This document shows, one piece after another, positions 56,265 through 64,000 of a stretch of 64,000 bases of DNA (the first letter of the stretch is position 1; each line of letters starts with the position of its first letter). Source of the DNA: Sagittula sp. P11 (lineage in GTDB: Bacteria > Pseudomonadota > Alphaproteobacteria > Rhodobacterales > Rhodobacteraceae). The notes under the pieces are model-generated. The model did no database searches. It was not told the DNA's origin and saw only the letters and a program-made list of their open reading frames with translations. A program made the position numbers and the translations under genes. The stretch spans positions 1,612,001-1,676,000 of the forward strand of contig NZ_CP021913.1 of the NCBI RefSeq assembly GCF_002814095.1, read 5' to 3'.

Positions 56265-56849
56265 TCAGCCTTCGGGCTGCGCGACGGGTGCGGCCGCCGC
56301 TGCGGGCGCGGCGCTCGCGACCGTGGCGGACCCGGCGGTCGCGAACCAGCCGTCTTCCTCCATGCGCTCGCGCAGCCACTTTTCGATCCACAGCGCCGCT
56401 TCCTCCGCCAGCGAGGCGATCTGCTGCTCGCGCGTCATGCCGTAGGAGGGCAGCACCTGGACCACGCGCACAACATGGGTTTCCTCGTTCATCTTGGCCT
56501 TCGCGGCATCGTCCCAGACCGTCACGCGCAGCGACAGGCCGGACTTGCTGGGCACCAGCGGCACCGGCACCGCCAGCGAATATTCCTCGAGGCTGATGCC
56601 AAGGTGATAGAACTTGCCACCGTCGTAGCGGCGGAACCGCGTCTCCACCGCGCGGTCGACCGCCGTCACCCATTCCTCGCTGCTGGCCTCCTTCGAGATG
56701 CCCACCATGTTGAGGTTCGGCGCCACGACGATCGCGTGCCCCATCTTGAAATCGCCCAGCGGTTCGACCGGCCGCGACAGGTCGGATGTCGCATCCGTGC
56801 AGGCGGCAAGGCCCAGCATCAGGCTCAGAATGGCAAGAATGCGTACCAT
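56265..56849 (-). CDS. Predicted lipoprotein (194 aa)
   Basis: The lipobox LGLAAC with Cys17 follows a short signal helix, so it should be a lipoprotein. The mature domain has RAVETRFRRYDGGKFYHLGISLEEY, split across its middle, and ends in an Ala/Pro-rich tail. I do not know the function; conserved lipoproteins of this shape occur in Rhodobacteraceae. It lies directly upstream of tuf2. Confidence 0.75.
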   Translation of the reverse strand: MVRILAILSLMLGLAACTDATSDLSRPVEPLGDFKMGHAIVVAPNLNMVGISKEASSEEWVTAVDRAVETRFRRYDGGKFYHLGISLEEYSLAVPVPLVPSKSGLSLRVTVWDDAAKAKMNEETHVVRVVQVLPSYGMTREQQIASLAEEAALWIEKWLRERMEEDGWFATAGSATVASAAPAAAAAPVAQPEG

Positions 56850-56980
56850 AGGTACCCCCGTTTACTTGGTTTTCCCGTAGCGCAGCCCCGGTTCACGTGC
56901 AATCTCGCAGGCCTTTGTCAATGGCACGATCCCGCCTATGTTTGCAGGGAAACCACAGGCCGCGAGGCCGGGAGCGCACC

Positions 56981-58336
56981 ATGACCGAACTGAAGCCGCA
57001 TCGCCTGCCCGTGCAGGTGCCGCTGGTCACACGACCGCTGGGCATCTGGGGCAGCCTCCAGGCATCGCGCCGCAACGTGCTGTCCATCATCCCCGAGGTC
57101 GCCACCCGCCAGCCGATCCTTTCGGGCAAGACAGGCAAGCGCTGGCACATGGTGATGGAGCCGGGCGCCATCCGCCGCGTCCTGCTGGAAAACCTCGACG
57201 CCTACCCCAAGAGCCTCGTCACCAAGAACCTGCTGAAACCGGCCATCGGCGAAAGCCTCTTCATCGCCGAGGGCGCGCACTGGCGCTGGCAGCGGCGCAC
57301 CGCGGCGCCGGTCTTCGGTCACCGCAACGTGATGAACCTCGCCCCGGTGATGAGCGCCGCGGCGGGCCGCTCGGTCGAACGCATCCGTGCCGCGGGCCCC
57401 CGCGCCGTCGACTTCCTTGAGGAAATGGTCAGCGTCACCTTCGACGTGATCTCCGACGTGACCTTCTCCGGCGACAGCACCTTCGACCGCGACGGCGTGC
57501 ATTCCGCCATCGACGCCTACATCGCGGAGGCCGGGCGCATCTCGCTCTTCGACCTTCTGGGCTTTCCCGACTGGGTGCCGCGCCCGGGGCGGGCCTTCTT
57601 CGCGGGCGGCGTGAACCAGATGAAGCAGATGGCCGACCGCGCGATCGAGACGCGGGCCAGCCGCGACCCGAACGCCGTGCCGGACCTGCTCGACCTGCTG
57701 AAGGCCGGCGCCGACCCGGAGACCGGGCGCACCATGTCCACAGCGGAACTGCGCGACAACCTGCTGACCTTCATCGTCGCGGGGCACGAGACCACGGCCC
57801 TGACGCTGTCGTGGTCGCTCTACCTGCTGGCCTTCGACCAGGAGGCGCAGGCCCGCGCCCGGGCCGAGGCGCAGTCGGTGCTGACGGACGGCGTCGCACA
57901 GGGCGAGGACGTGCCCAACCTGCCCTTCATCCGCAAGGTCATCGACGAGGCGCTGCGGCTCTACCCGCCCGCGGGCATGGTCTCGCGCACCGCGCGTGAG
58001 GACGACACCCTCTGCGGGCGCGAGATCCGCAAGGGCGACACGGTGATCCTGCCGATCTACGCGCTGCACCGTCACCACGCGCTCTACGACGACCCCCACG
58101 CCTTCCGCCCCGACCGGTGGGAGAAGAAGCCCGACCGCTACGCCTACCTGCCATTCGGCGACGGGCCGCGAATCTGCATCGGCGCCAGCTTCGCGCTGCA
58201 GGAGGCGGTCATCATCCTCGCCACGCTCATCGCCAACTTCCGCTTCACCCCGGTCAGGGGGCGCGAACCCGACCCGGTGATGATCCTGACGCTGCGCCCG
58301 CAGGGCGGCGTCTGGCTCGAAGCGGACCCGCTCTGA
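56981..58336 (+). CDS. Cytochrome P450 (fatty-acid-hydroxylase-like)
   Basis: From ATG 56981 (GGGAG upstream) it has 451 residues, longer than the first P450. Motifs: I-helix AGHETT (267-272), ExxR EALR (323-326), heme loop PFGDGPRICIG with Cys399. The length, the WRWQRR segment and FRPDRW put it with CYP102/CYP4-like membrane-lipid or alkane hydroxylases in general shape; the substrate is not known. No reductase domain or ferredoxin gene is adjacent. Confidence 0.92.
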   Translation: MTELKPHRLPVQVPLVTRPLGIWGSLQASRRNVLSIIPEVATRQPILSGKTGKRWHMVMEPGAIRRVLLENLDAYPKSLVTKNLLKPAIGESLFIAEGAHWRWQRRTAAPVFGHRNVMNLAPVMSAAAGRSVERIRAAGPRAVDFLEEMVSVTFDVISDVTFSGDSTFDRDGVHSAIDAYIAEAGRISLFDLLGFPDWVPRPGRAFFAGGVNQMKQMADRAIETRASRDPNAVPDLLDLLKAGADPETGRTMSTAELRDNLLTFIVAGHETTALTLSWSLYLLAFDQEAQARARAEAQSVLTDGVAQGEDVPNLPFIRKVIDEALRLYPPAGMVSRTAREDDTLCGREIRKGDTVILPIYALHRHHALYDDPHAFRPDRWEKKPDRYAYLPFGDGPRICIGASFALQEAVIILATLIANFRFTPVRGREPDPVMILTLRPQGGVWLEADPL

Positions 58337-58490
58337 CCCGAGGGGGCCGCGCGCCCCCACGAACCGCCAGCCGCCCCGACCGCCCCACCACCCGGCCAGC
58401 CCGCCGCATGGCGCACTTGGCGCCGCCGCATGCCGCACCCGGCCCGCTAAATGGCGCACATGCCACCTGGCGCGCAGCCCACCCCCGCGG

Positions 58491-58838
58491 CTTCATCCTG
58501 GCAAGAGCACCTCTGCCGGAGGCATCCCGAGAATGCCCCCCAGAGACAACGACCGGGCTGGCATCCGCGCCCCACAGTCTGCCCCCCTTGTCCGCACCGC
58601 CCACGACCCGCCGCAAAGTCGGCACCATGGCCCGCGCTCCGGCCGCCTTCATCTTGGCAAAAATACCTCCGCCGGAGGCATCCCGAGAATGCACCGCAGA
58701 GACAACGACCGGGCTGGCGCCCGCGCCCCGCAGTCTGCGCTCCTTGTCCGCACCGCCCACGGCCAGCCACAAAGTCGGCACCATGGCCTGCGCTCCGGCC
58801 ACCTTCATCTTGGCAAAAATACCTCCGCCGGAGGCATC
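58491..58838. repeat. 156-bp tandem repeat built on the CTTCATCTTGG palindrome
   Basis: Copies start at 58491, 58647 and 58803 (period exactly 156 bp; third copy partial, to about 58838). Each begins with CTTCATCtTGGC, an A-rich block and CCTCYGCCGGAGGC, then a spacer with shared CAGAGACAACGACCGGG and CAAAGTCGGCACCATGG blocks. Copy 1 is the most diverged. Confidence 0.88.
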
Positions 58839-58933
58839 CGGACGCATCGCCGGCGCAACGGCCGGGCCATGGGCACCTGCGTCACGTCCGCCCGTTAACC
58901 ACCTTTTCCCACCCGAAACAGCAAAAGGTTACC

Positions 58934-58967
58934 AACCGGCCGGTTCGAGGGGGCCAACCGGCCGGTT
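58934..58967. promoter_or_regulatory. Two identical AACCGGCCGGTT palindromes 22 bp apart
   Basis: AACCGGCCGGTT occurs at 58934-58945 and 58956-58967; centre-to-centre distance is 22 bp, about two DNA turns, so both face one side of the helix. This is the layout of a cooperative protein-binding site. No gene starts close by. Confidence 0.5.
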
Positions 58968-59121
58968 CACCCCTTACAGGGTGGAAAGCTGTCTGAAGAA
59001 CCGGATAACGCGCGGTATGCCAGGCCAGCGCACACACCAGATGCTGCGTCCGGACGCCCAGCGCGCGCGCTGTTCATCCCACCGCCCGCACCATTAAGGT
59101 TAATGCCGGAAAACGCCCTGC

Positions 59122-59311
59122 CGGACCTTCCGCCGCTAGCCGCGGTTCGCTCTTCCGGGAGCCGAAAGGTCCCCCGGACCTTCCGCCGCTAGCCGCGGTT
59201 CGCTCTTCCGGGAGCCGAAAGGTCCCCCGGACCTTCCGCCGCCAGCCGCGGTTCGCTCTTCCGGGAGCCGAAAGGTCCCCCGGACCTTCCGCCGCTAGCC
59301 GCGGTTCGCTC
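59122..59311. repeat. 53-bp tandem repeat at the end of the adenosyltransferase gene
   Basis: Units start at 59122, 59175, 59228 and 59281 (last partial). Each holds a copy of the final codons of the adjacent gene (AGCGAACCGCGGCTAG on the minus strand) plus a hairpin AAGGTCC/GGACCTT. The units are almost identical, with a T/C change in the third. Confidence 0.92.
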
Positions 59312-59870
59312 CCGGAACCCACAAGACGTCGGCGGTGCCGTTGTCGTTGGCGATCCGGGCAGCGACGAAGAACCAGTCCGAAAGGCGGTTGAGATACTTC
59401 ACCGCCGCCGGGTTCACCGCCTCGGCAGAGGCCAGCTCCACGCACAGCCGCTCTGCCCGCCGGGCCACCGTCCGGCACACGTGCAGATGCGCCGAAAGCG
59501 CCGATCCGCCCGGCAGGACAAAGCTCCGCAGGGGCTCCAGCGAGGCGTTCATCGCGTCGATTTCCTGTTCGAGACGAACCACTTGCGCGTCGACCATCCG
59601 CAGCGGCGGATACTCCGCCTCGGCGTCCTTCTCGATGTCCGGGCGGCACAGGTCGGCGCCCAGGTCGAAGAGGTCGTTCTGGATGCGCGACAGCGCGCCG
59701 TCCACGTCGCCGGAGGCCGCCTGCCGTGCCACGCCGACAAAGGCGTTCAGCTCGTCCGCGGTGCCATAGGCCTCGACCCGGGGATCGTATTTCTTCACCC
59801 GCGCGCCATTGCCCAGCGCGGTCTCGCCCTTGTCACCGGTGCGCGTGTAGATCTTGCTCAGGACAACCAT
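59295..59870 (-). CDS. Cob(I)yrinic acid a,c-diamide adenosyltransferase (PduO type)
   Basis: The enzyme adds the adenosyl group from ATP to cobalamin. The 191-residue protein has the ATP loop TRTGDKGET (9-17), the AYGTADELNAFVG segment (34-46) and the C-terminal CRTVARRAERLCVEL and YLNRLSDWFFVAAR motifs. The last codons lie in the first unit of a 53-bp tandem repeat. It is 13 nt after the HIG1-like gene. Confidence 0.95.
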   Translation of the reverse strand: MVVLSKIYTRTGDKGETALGNGARVKKYDPRVEAYGTADELNAFVGVARQAASGDVDGALSRIQNDLFDLGADLCRPDIEKDAEAEYPPLRMVDAQVVRLEQEIDAMNASLEPLRSFVLPGGSALSAHLHVCRTVARRAERLCVELASAEAVNPAAVKYLNRLSDWFFVAARIANDNGTADVLWVPGANRG

Positions 59871-59883
59871 GTCTTCCCCCGTC

Positions 59884-60087
59884 TTATCCGCCGCGACGGA
59901 TGTAGACGAACAGCAGGATCAGGACAATCGCCGCGAACTGCGCCCCGATCCGCCACTGCATCGCCTTGTTCGACCACTTCCGGCTGAACGCCCCGCCCTT
60001 GGCGAAGCTGCCGATTCCAAACAACAAAATACCTACGACGCCCAGCATGACGAGGGCGATGAGGATGAAAAGGGGATCGTCGCGCAT
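59884..60087 (-). CDS. HIG1-like twin-transmembrane protein
   Basis: From ATG 60087 (GGGAGG upstream) the 67-residue protein has two membrane helices (about 5-26 and 45-64) and between them NKAMQWRIGAQFAAI, which fits the HIG1 signature RxxRVxxQ. Mitochondrial relatives tune respiratory complexes. It may act likewise in the inner membrane. Same strand as the adenosyltransferase. Confidence 0.72.
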   Translation of the reverse strand: MRDDPLFILIALVMLGVVGILLFGIGSFAKGGAFSRKWSNKAMQWRIGAQFAAIVLILLFVYIRRGG

Positions 60088-60171
60088 GGTGCCTCCCAAG
60101 CGGCCTGCGAAGGTTTGAAGATGACTTAGCGCGCGCAGGCCTCTTTGCGAACCCGTCCCGCCTGCGTCACG

Positions 60172-61005
60172 TCAGCCGCCCCTCGCACAAAGCGCGTCCA
60201 TCGCCCGGGTCGTCAGCACCCGCCGCGCCGTGCCCATCAGGTGGGTCGCCGTGGTGATGTAATACCGAGGTTTCGGGCGCGGGCTTTCGAGCGCATGCAC
60301 CAGCTTGGCCGTCACGGCCGAGGGCGGCAGTTCGAACATGTCCTTGCCGCGCGATTCGTAGAGGCGTTTCAACAGCTTCTCGCGGTACTGGGGGGCACGC
60401 GGGCTGTTCTTCCAGTCCACCCATTTCTCGAAATGCGGAATGGAGTTCACCCGGATCTTCGACGTCACCGGGCCGGTGTTCAGCGTGATGACCCGGATCG
60501 GCGTGTCGCGCATCTCCAGCCTGAGCGTGTCGGTCAGCCCTTCCACCGCGTGCTTCGTCGCGTTGTAGGCGCCGCGCCACGGCATCACCACCAGCCCCAG
60601 GACAGAGGAGTGATTGACGATCCGCCCATGCCCCTGCGCCCGCATCACGGGAATCGCCTTCCGGGTCAGGTCGTGCCAGCCAAAGACGTTGGCCTCGAAG
60701 AGCGCGCGCAACCCTTCCACCGGCAGATCCTCCAGCGCACCGGGGATCGCGTGGGCACCGTTGTTGAACAGCGCGTCAAGCGTGCCGCCGGTGGCCTCCA
60801 GCACTTCGGAGAGGCCCGCCGCGATGCTGTCCGGCTCTGTGTAGTCGATTCGCGGACTGTCGAATCCTTCGGCGCGGAAGCGGACGCAGTCGGCCTCTTG
60901 CCGGCAGGACGCAAAAACGCGCCACCCACGGGACTTGAGTCCGTGGGCGGCGTCGTAACCGATGCCCGAAGAGCATCCGGTGATCAGGACTGAGCGTTGT
61001 TGCAC
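60172..61005 (-). CDS. Short-chain dehydrogenase/reductase
   Basis: The 277-residue protein has TGCSSGIG (10-16) for NAD(P), NNGAH in place of the common NNAG, catalytic Ser (133-134), Tyr147 and Lys151 (YNATK). It is of the classical SDR type. The substrate is unknown; relatives include retinol- and steroid-like dehydrogenases. It lies 23 nt after the SH3 gene. Confidence 0.92.
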   Translation of the reverse strand: MQQRSVLITGCSSGIGYDAAHGLKSRGWRVFASCRQEADCVRFRAEGFDSPRIDYTEPDSIAAGLSEVLEATGGTLDALFNNGAHAIPGALEDLPVEGLRALFEANVFGWHDLTRKAIPVMRAQGHGRIVNHSSVLGLVVMPWRGAYNATKHAVEGLTDTLRLEMRDTPIRVITLNTGPVTSKIRVNSIPHFEKWVDWKNSPRAPQYREKLLKRLYESRGKDMFELPPSAVTAKLVHALESPRPKPRYYITTATHLMGTARRVLTTRAMDALCARGG

Positions 61006-61028
61006 GCGATGCGTCGTTCGTCCGGCGA

Positions 61029-61628
61029 TCAGTTCGATGCGGTCAGGAAGCTGCCGGCCATCCAGCCGATGTCGTTGCCGTCCATGGCGCGCAGCTTGAC
61101 CCAGCCGTCCGGCGTCTCGTCCAGCACTTCGACCTCTTCGCCTTCCAACAGTTGGGTGACGGCATCGAAGCTGGTCGAGGGTCCGGCACGCAGGTTCACG
61201 CGGGACCCGGTGACGGTGCGGTACTCGGCAATTGCAGCGGCGACCGCGTCATCCACGTTGTCGACCGATGCGGCGACCTGCTGGATATCCTGCTGAATGT
61301 CCTCTTCGCTGGTGAAGGCTGCGTCGAGCATGGCCAGCTTTTCGCTGTCGACCGCCAGATTGTTGCCCGAGGACACGTAGACCGTCTTGACCTGCGACGG
61401 ACGCGGCTCCGCAACGGCGGGCTGCACGACGGCATGCATCTCGGTCGTATCGGCGCGGGACACGGCTTCCGGCTCTGCGCCCGAGGTCGACACGACAGGC
61501 TCGCGTGCCGGATGCGCTGTGGCGACCCACTGTACCCCGTTCTGGCCCGCAACGAATGCGCTGCCACCGGACAGTTCGAACCACGCCCAACCAAGAACCC
61601 CAAACGTAAGCAGGATGACTTTAGCCAT
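61029..61628 (-). CDS. SH3-domain protein with an N-terminal membrane helix
   Basis: From ATG 61628 the protein has 199 residues: a membrane segment or signal anchor (about 3-28), a long polar region, and a bacterial SH3 domain at the C-terminus (VTGSRVNLRAGPSTSFDAV to WMAGSFL). Such domains often bind peptidoglycan or proteins in the periplasm. Divergent from parC. Confidence 0.85.
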   Translation of the reverse strand: MAKVILLTFGVLGWAWFELSGGSAFVAGQNGVQWVATAHPAREPVVSTSGAEPEAVSRADTTEMHAVVQPAVAEPRPSQVKTVYVSSGNNLAVDSEKLAMLDAAFTSEEDIQQDIQQVAASVDNVDDAVAAAIAEYRTVTGSRVNLRAGPSTSFDAVTQLLEGEEVEVLDETPDGWVKLRAMDGNDIGWMAGSFLTASN

Positions 61629-61763
61629 GCCCAACCCCCCATATTCGTACCGAAGGTATCGCCCCCGCGACCCGGTCGTCCGCAGCTCGACGACCACCTT
61701 CGAGATTATCCGATTCCCCAAAATGCCCTAAGTGCATTCGGAGAATATTTCCCACACTGTCGC

Positions 61764-61792
61764 TTGCTGCGGTGCCGAGGCAACGGTATCAC
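61764..61792 (+). promoter_or_regulatory. Possible parC promoter very close to the start codon
   Basis: TTGCTG (61764-61769), 17 bp and TATCAC (61787-61792) end only 7 nt before the parC ATG (61800). That would give an almost leaderless message. No ribosome site is visible before this ATG, which fits. Confidence 0.4.
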
Positions 61793-61799
61793 GACATCT

Positions 61800-64000
61800 A
61801 TGTCCGACGATGACCTCGACCCCAACATGAACGCCCGCAACCTTGCGGAGCCTTTGCGCCGTGCCATCGGGGAGCGCTACCTGACGTATGCGCTGTCCAC
61901 GATCATGCACAGGGCGCTGCCGGATGCCCGGGATGGGCTGAAGCCAGTCCATCGTCGTATCCTATATGCAATGCGCAGGCTGCGACTTAGTTCCAACGGA
62001 GGCTTCCTGAAATCCGCAAAGATTTCGGGGGACACCATGGGGGACTTCCACCCGCACGGTGACGCGGCGATCTACGACGCGATGGCGCGATTAGCCCAGG
62101 ACTTCACGATCCGCTATCCGCTGGTCGACGGTCAGGGCAACTTCGGCAACATCGACGGCGACAACCCGGCCGCCTCGCGCTACACCGAGGCGCGCATGAC
62201 CGTGATGTCGGAGGCGCTGCTGGAAGGGCTCGACGAGAACTCCGTCGACTTCCGCCCGAACTACGACGGCCGGCTCGAGGAACCCTCGGTCCTGCCCGCC
62301 TCCTACCCGAACCTGCTGGCCAACGGGTCGTCCGGCATCGCGGTCGGCATGGCGACGAACATCCCGCCGCACAACATCGGCGAACTCATCAACGCCTGCC
62401 TCCACCTGATCCGGTCGCCCAACGCGGTGGACGACACGCTGATGCAATACGTGCCCGGGCCGGACTTCCCGACCGGCGGCGTCATCGTGGAACCGGCCGA
62501 GAACATCGCGACCGCCTACCGCACCGGGCGCGGCTCCATCCGGCTGCGCGCGCGCTGGCACGTGGAGGACCTGGGCCGCGGACAGTGGCAGGCGGTGGTG
62601 ACGGAAATCCCCTACCAGGTGCAGAAGTCGAAGCTGGTCGAGCGCATCGCCGAACTGATCCAGACCAAGAAGATCCCGGTGCTGGCCGACGTGCGCGACG
62701 AAAGCGCAGACGACATCCGCATGGTGCTGGAGCCAAAGACGAAGAACGTCGATCCGGACCTTCTGATGAACATGCTGTTCCGGAACTCGGACCTGGAAAT
62801 CCGCTTCTCGCTGAACATGAACGTGCTGATCGACGGTGTGACGCCGAAGGTCTGCTCGATGAAGGAATGCCTGCGCGCCTTCCTCGACTTCCGCCGCGAG
62901 GTGCTGATCCGCCGCTCGAAGCACCGGATGGCGAAGATCGACAACCGGCTGGAAGTGCTCGAAGGCCTGATCATCGCCTTCCTGAACCTCGACCGGGTGA
63001 TCGACATCATCCGCTACGACGACGACCCCAAGGCCGCGCTGATGTACGAGGACTGGTCGCGCCCGCACCAGGCCACCATCCCGCGCGCCACGGACGAGCG
63101 CGACTATCGCTCTCCGCTGGTGGGCATCGACGTCACGGCGCTGGAACTGCGCGACGATCCCGACGCCGTGGAACGCGGCCTGCTGGCCGATGACGGCACC
63201 TCCTCTGCCGTGCCGCGCCGGTTCATCGGGCGGTCCGAGGGGCTGTCGGATGTGCAGGCCGAGGCGATCCTCAACATGCGGCTGCGCAGCTTGCGCCGGC
63301 TGGAGGAGCTGGAGCTTGTCAACGAACGCGACAAGCTGATGGAAGAGCGTGCCGGGCTGGAGGACCTTCTGGCCTCCGAGGACATGCAGTGGGGCCGCAT
63401 CAAGGAAGAGCTCTCCGAGGTGAAGAAGACCTTCACCAAGGGCTACAAGCGCGGCCAGCGACTCACCACCTTCTCCGAGGCGACGGAGGCGGAGGACGTG
63501 CCGCTCGAGGCGATGATCGAGCGGGAGCCGGTCACGGTCGTCTGCTCCAAGATGGGCTGGATCCGCGCGATGACCGGCCACATCGCCCTCGACCGAGAGC
63601 TGAAGTTCAAGGACGGCGACGGCCCGCGCTTCACCTTCCATGCAGAGACCACGGACAAGCTGCTGGTCTTCGGATCGAACGGCCGGTTCTACACGGTGCT
63701 TGCGGCGAACCTGCCCGGCGGGCGCGGCATGGGGGAACCCCTGCGCCTGATGGTCGACCTCCCCAACGACACGGAAATCGTCGACATCCTCATCTATCGC
63801 CCCGGAGAGCGGCTGCTGGTCGCGTCCAGCGCGGGGGACGGCTTCCTCGTGCCGGAGGACGAGGTGATCGCCCAGACCCGCGCGGGCAAGCAGGTGCTGA
63901 ACGTCAAGGACCCGGTCAAGGCGCTGGTCTGCAAGCCCGTCACCGGCAATGCCGTGGCCGTCGTGGGCGAGAACCGCAAGGTCCTGATCTTCATGCTCGA
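61800..64000 (+). CDS. parC: DNA topoisomerase IV subunit A (partial, runs off the right edge)
   Basis: The first ~733 residues are visible. Topo IV decatenates daughter chromosomes. The active Tyr128 is in [10 protein letters not shown]. ParC rather than GyrA is favoured by [19 protein letters not shown] (GyrA has KKSARVVGD). At the quinolone-contact positions (E. coli ParC Ser80 and Glu84) this protein has Ala89 and Asp93. The C-terminal domain begins near 500 and is cut by the window edge. Confidence 0.93.
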   Translation, partial: MSDDDLDPNMNARNLAEPLRRAIGERYLTYALSTIMHRALPDARDGLKPVHRRILYAMRRLRLSSNGGFLKSAKISGDTMGDFHPHGDAAIYDAMARLAQDFTIRYPLVDGQGNFGNIDGDNPAASRYTEARMTVMSEALLEGLDENSVDFRPNYDGRLEEPSVLPASYPNLLANGSSGIAVGMATNIPPHNIGELINACLHLIRSPNAVDDTLMQYVPGPDFPTGGVIVEPAENIATAYRTGRGSIRLRARWHVEDLGRGQWQAVVTEIPYQVQKSKLVERIAELIQTKKIPVLADVRDESADDIRMVLEPKTKNVDPDLLMNMLFRNSDLEIRFSLNMNVLIDGVTPKVCSMKECLRAFLDFRREVLIRRSKHRMAKIDNRLEVLEGLIIAFLNLDRVIDIIRYDDDPKAALMYEDWSRPHQATIPRATDERDYRSPLVGIDVTALELRDDPDAVERGLLADDGTSSAVPRRFIGRSEGLSDVQAEAILNMRLRSLRRLEELELVNERDKLMEERAGLEDLLASEDMQWGRIKEELSEVKKTFTKGYKRGQRLTTFSEATEAEDVPLEAMIEREPVTVVCSKMGWIRAMTGHIALDRELKFKDGDGPRFTFHAETTDKLLVFGSNGRFYTVLAANLPGGRGMGEPLRLMVDLPNDTEIVDILIYRPGERLLVASSAGDGFLVPEDEVIAQTRAGKQVLNVKDPVKALVCKPVTGNAVAVVGENRKVLIFML

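Larger units (their letters stand above)
58337..59121. other. Non-coding repeat-rich region
   Basis: About 790 bp with no supported gene. It holds the 156-bp tandem repeat, two identical palindromes and short GC-rich inverted repeats. Long open frames on both strands here come from the repeats. Confidence 0.6.

Noticed and set aside
58254-58996. Several overlapping frames in the 156-bp repeat region that encode repeated Pro/Arg-rich proteins
   Set aside because: They are open in many frames on both strands, have no ribosome site and only reflect the DNA repeat (156 is a multiple of 3).
59122-59311. CRISPR array
   Set aside because: The 53-bp units are contiguous with no unique spacers and no cas genes. 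It is a tandem repeat.

Overview
The window is GC-rich, has short intergenic spaces, and encodes alphaproteobacterial ribosomal and RNA polymerase proteins. It also holds family markers common in Rhodobacteraceae: a TIGR02466-type oxygenase, a HIG1-like twin-transmembrane protein, a membrane-anchored RTX-repeat protein, and many copies of a CTTCATCTTGG...CCTCCGCCGGAGG palindrome. I infer a Roseobacter-group or closely related Rhodobacteraceae chromosome. I cannot name the species from sequence alone.

Layout. Positions 1-264 hold the end of a BLUF photosensor gene that leaves the window. Positions 586-3070 (+) are the alpha operon rpsM-rpsK-rpoA-rplQ. Positions 3180-9643 are accessory: DUF4174, host-attachment protein, DegQ-like protease, rarA, a P450, a Tat-exported metallo-hydrolase and a 41-residue protein. 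From 9883 to 56168 the minus strand carries the classic order, read right to left: tuf2, tRNA-Trp, secE, nusG, rplK, rplA, rplJ, rplL, rpoB, rpoC, rpsL, rpsG, fusA, tuf1, rpsJ, rplC, rplD, rplW, rplB, rpsS, rplV, rpsC, rplP, rpmC, rpsQ, rplN, rplX, rplE, rpsN, rpsH, rplF, rplR, rpsE, rpmD. Positions 56265-64000 hold a lipoprotein, a second P450, two tandem-repeat arrays, a cobalamin adenosyltransferase, a HIG1-like protein, an SDR, an SH3 protein and the first part of parC.

The main theme is that the usually continuous ribosomal super-operon is cut into pieces. Accessory genes sit between nusG and rplK, rplA and rplJ, rplL and rpoB, rpoC and rpsL, rplW and rplB, and rplP and rpmC. At most cuts the upstream piece ends in an intrinsic terminator and the downstream piece has its own promoter of one common style (TTGNNN, 17 bp, TATACG-like). 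The unit stops at rpmD with a terminator. rplO, secY and adk are absent from the window, and the alpha operon faces the opposite way.

Other notable items: two tuf copies in a direct repeat of about 1.33 kb that starts exactly at the start codon and includes the terminator; three neighbouring genes for small exported proteins that share a motif I do not recognise, placed around tRNA-Trp; structured RNA elements in the rpoB-rpoC, rpsG-fusA, rplB and rpsJ leaders; a 53-bp tandem repeat grown out of the 3-prime end of the adenosyltransferase gene; and a 156-bp tandem repeat behind the second P450.
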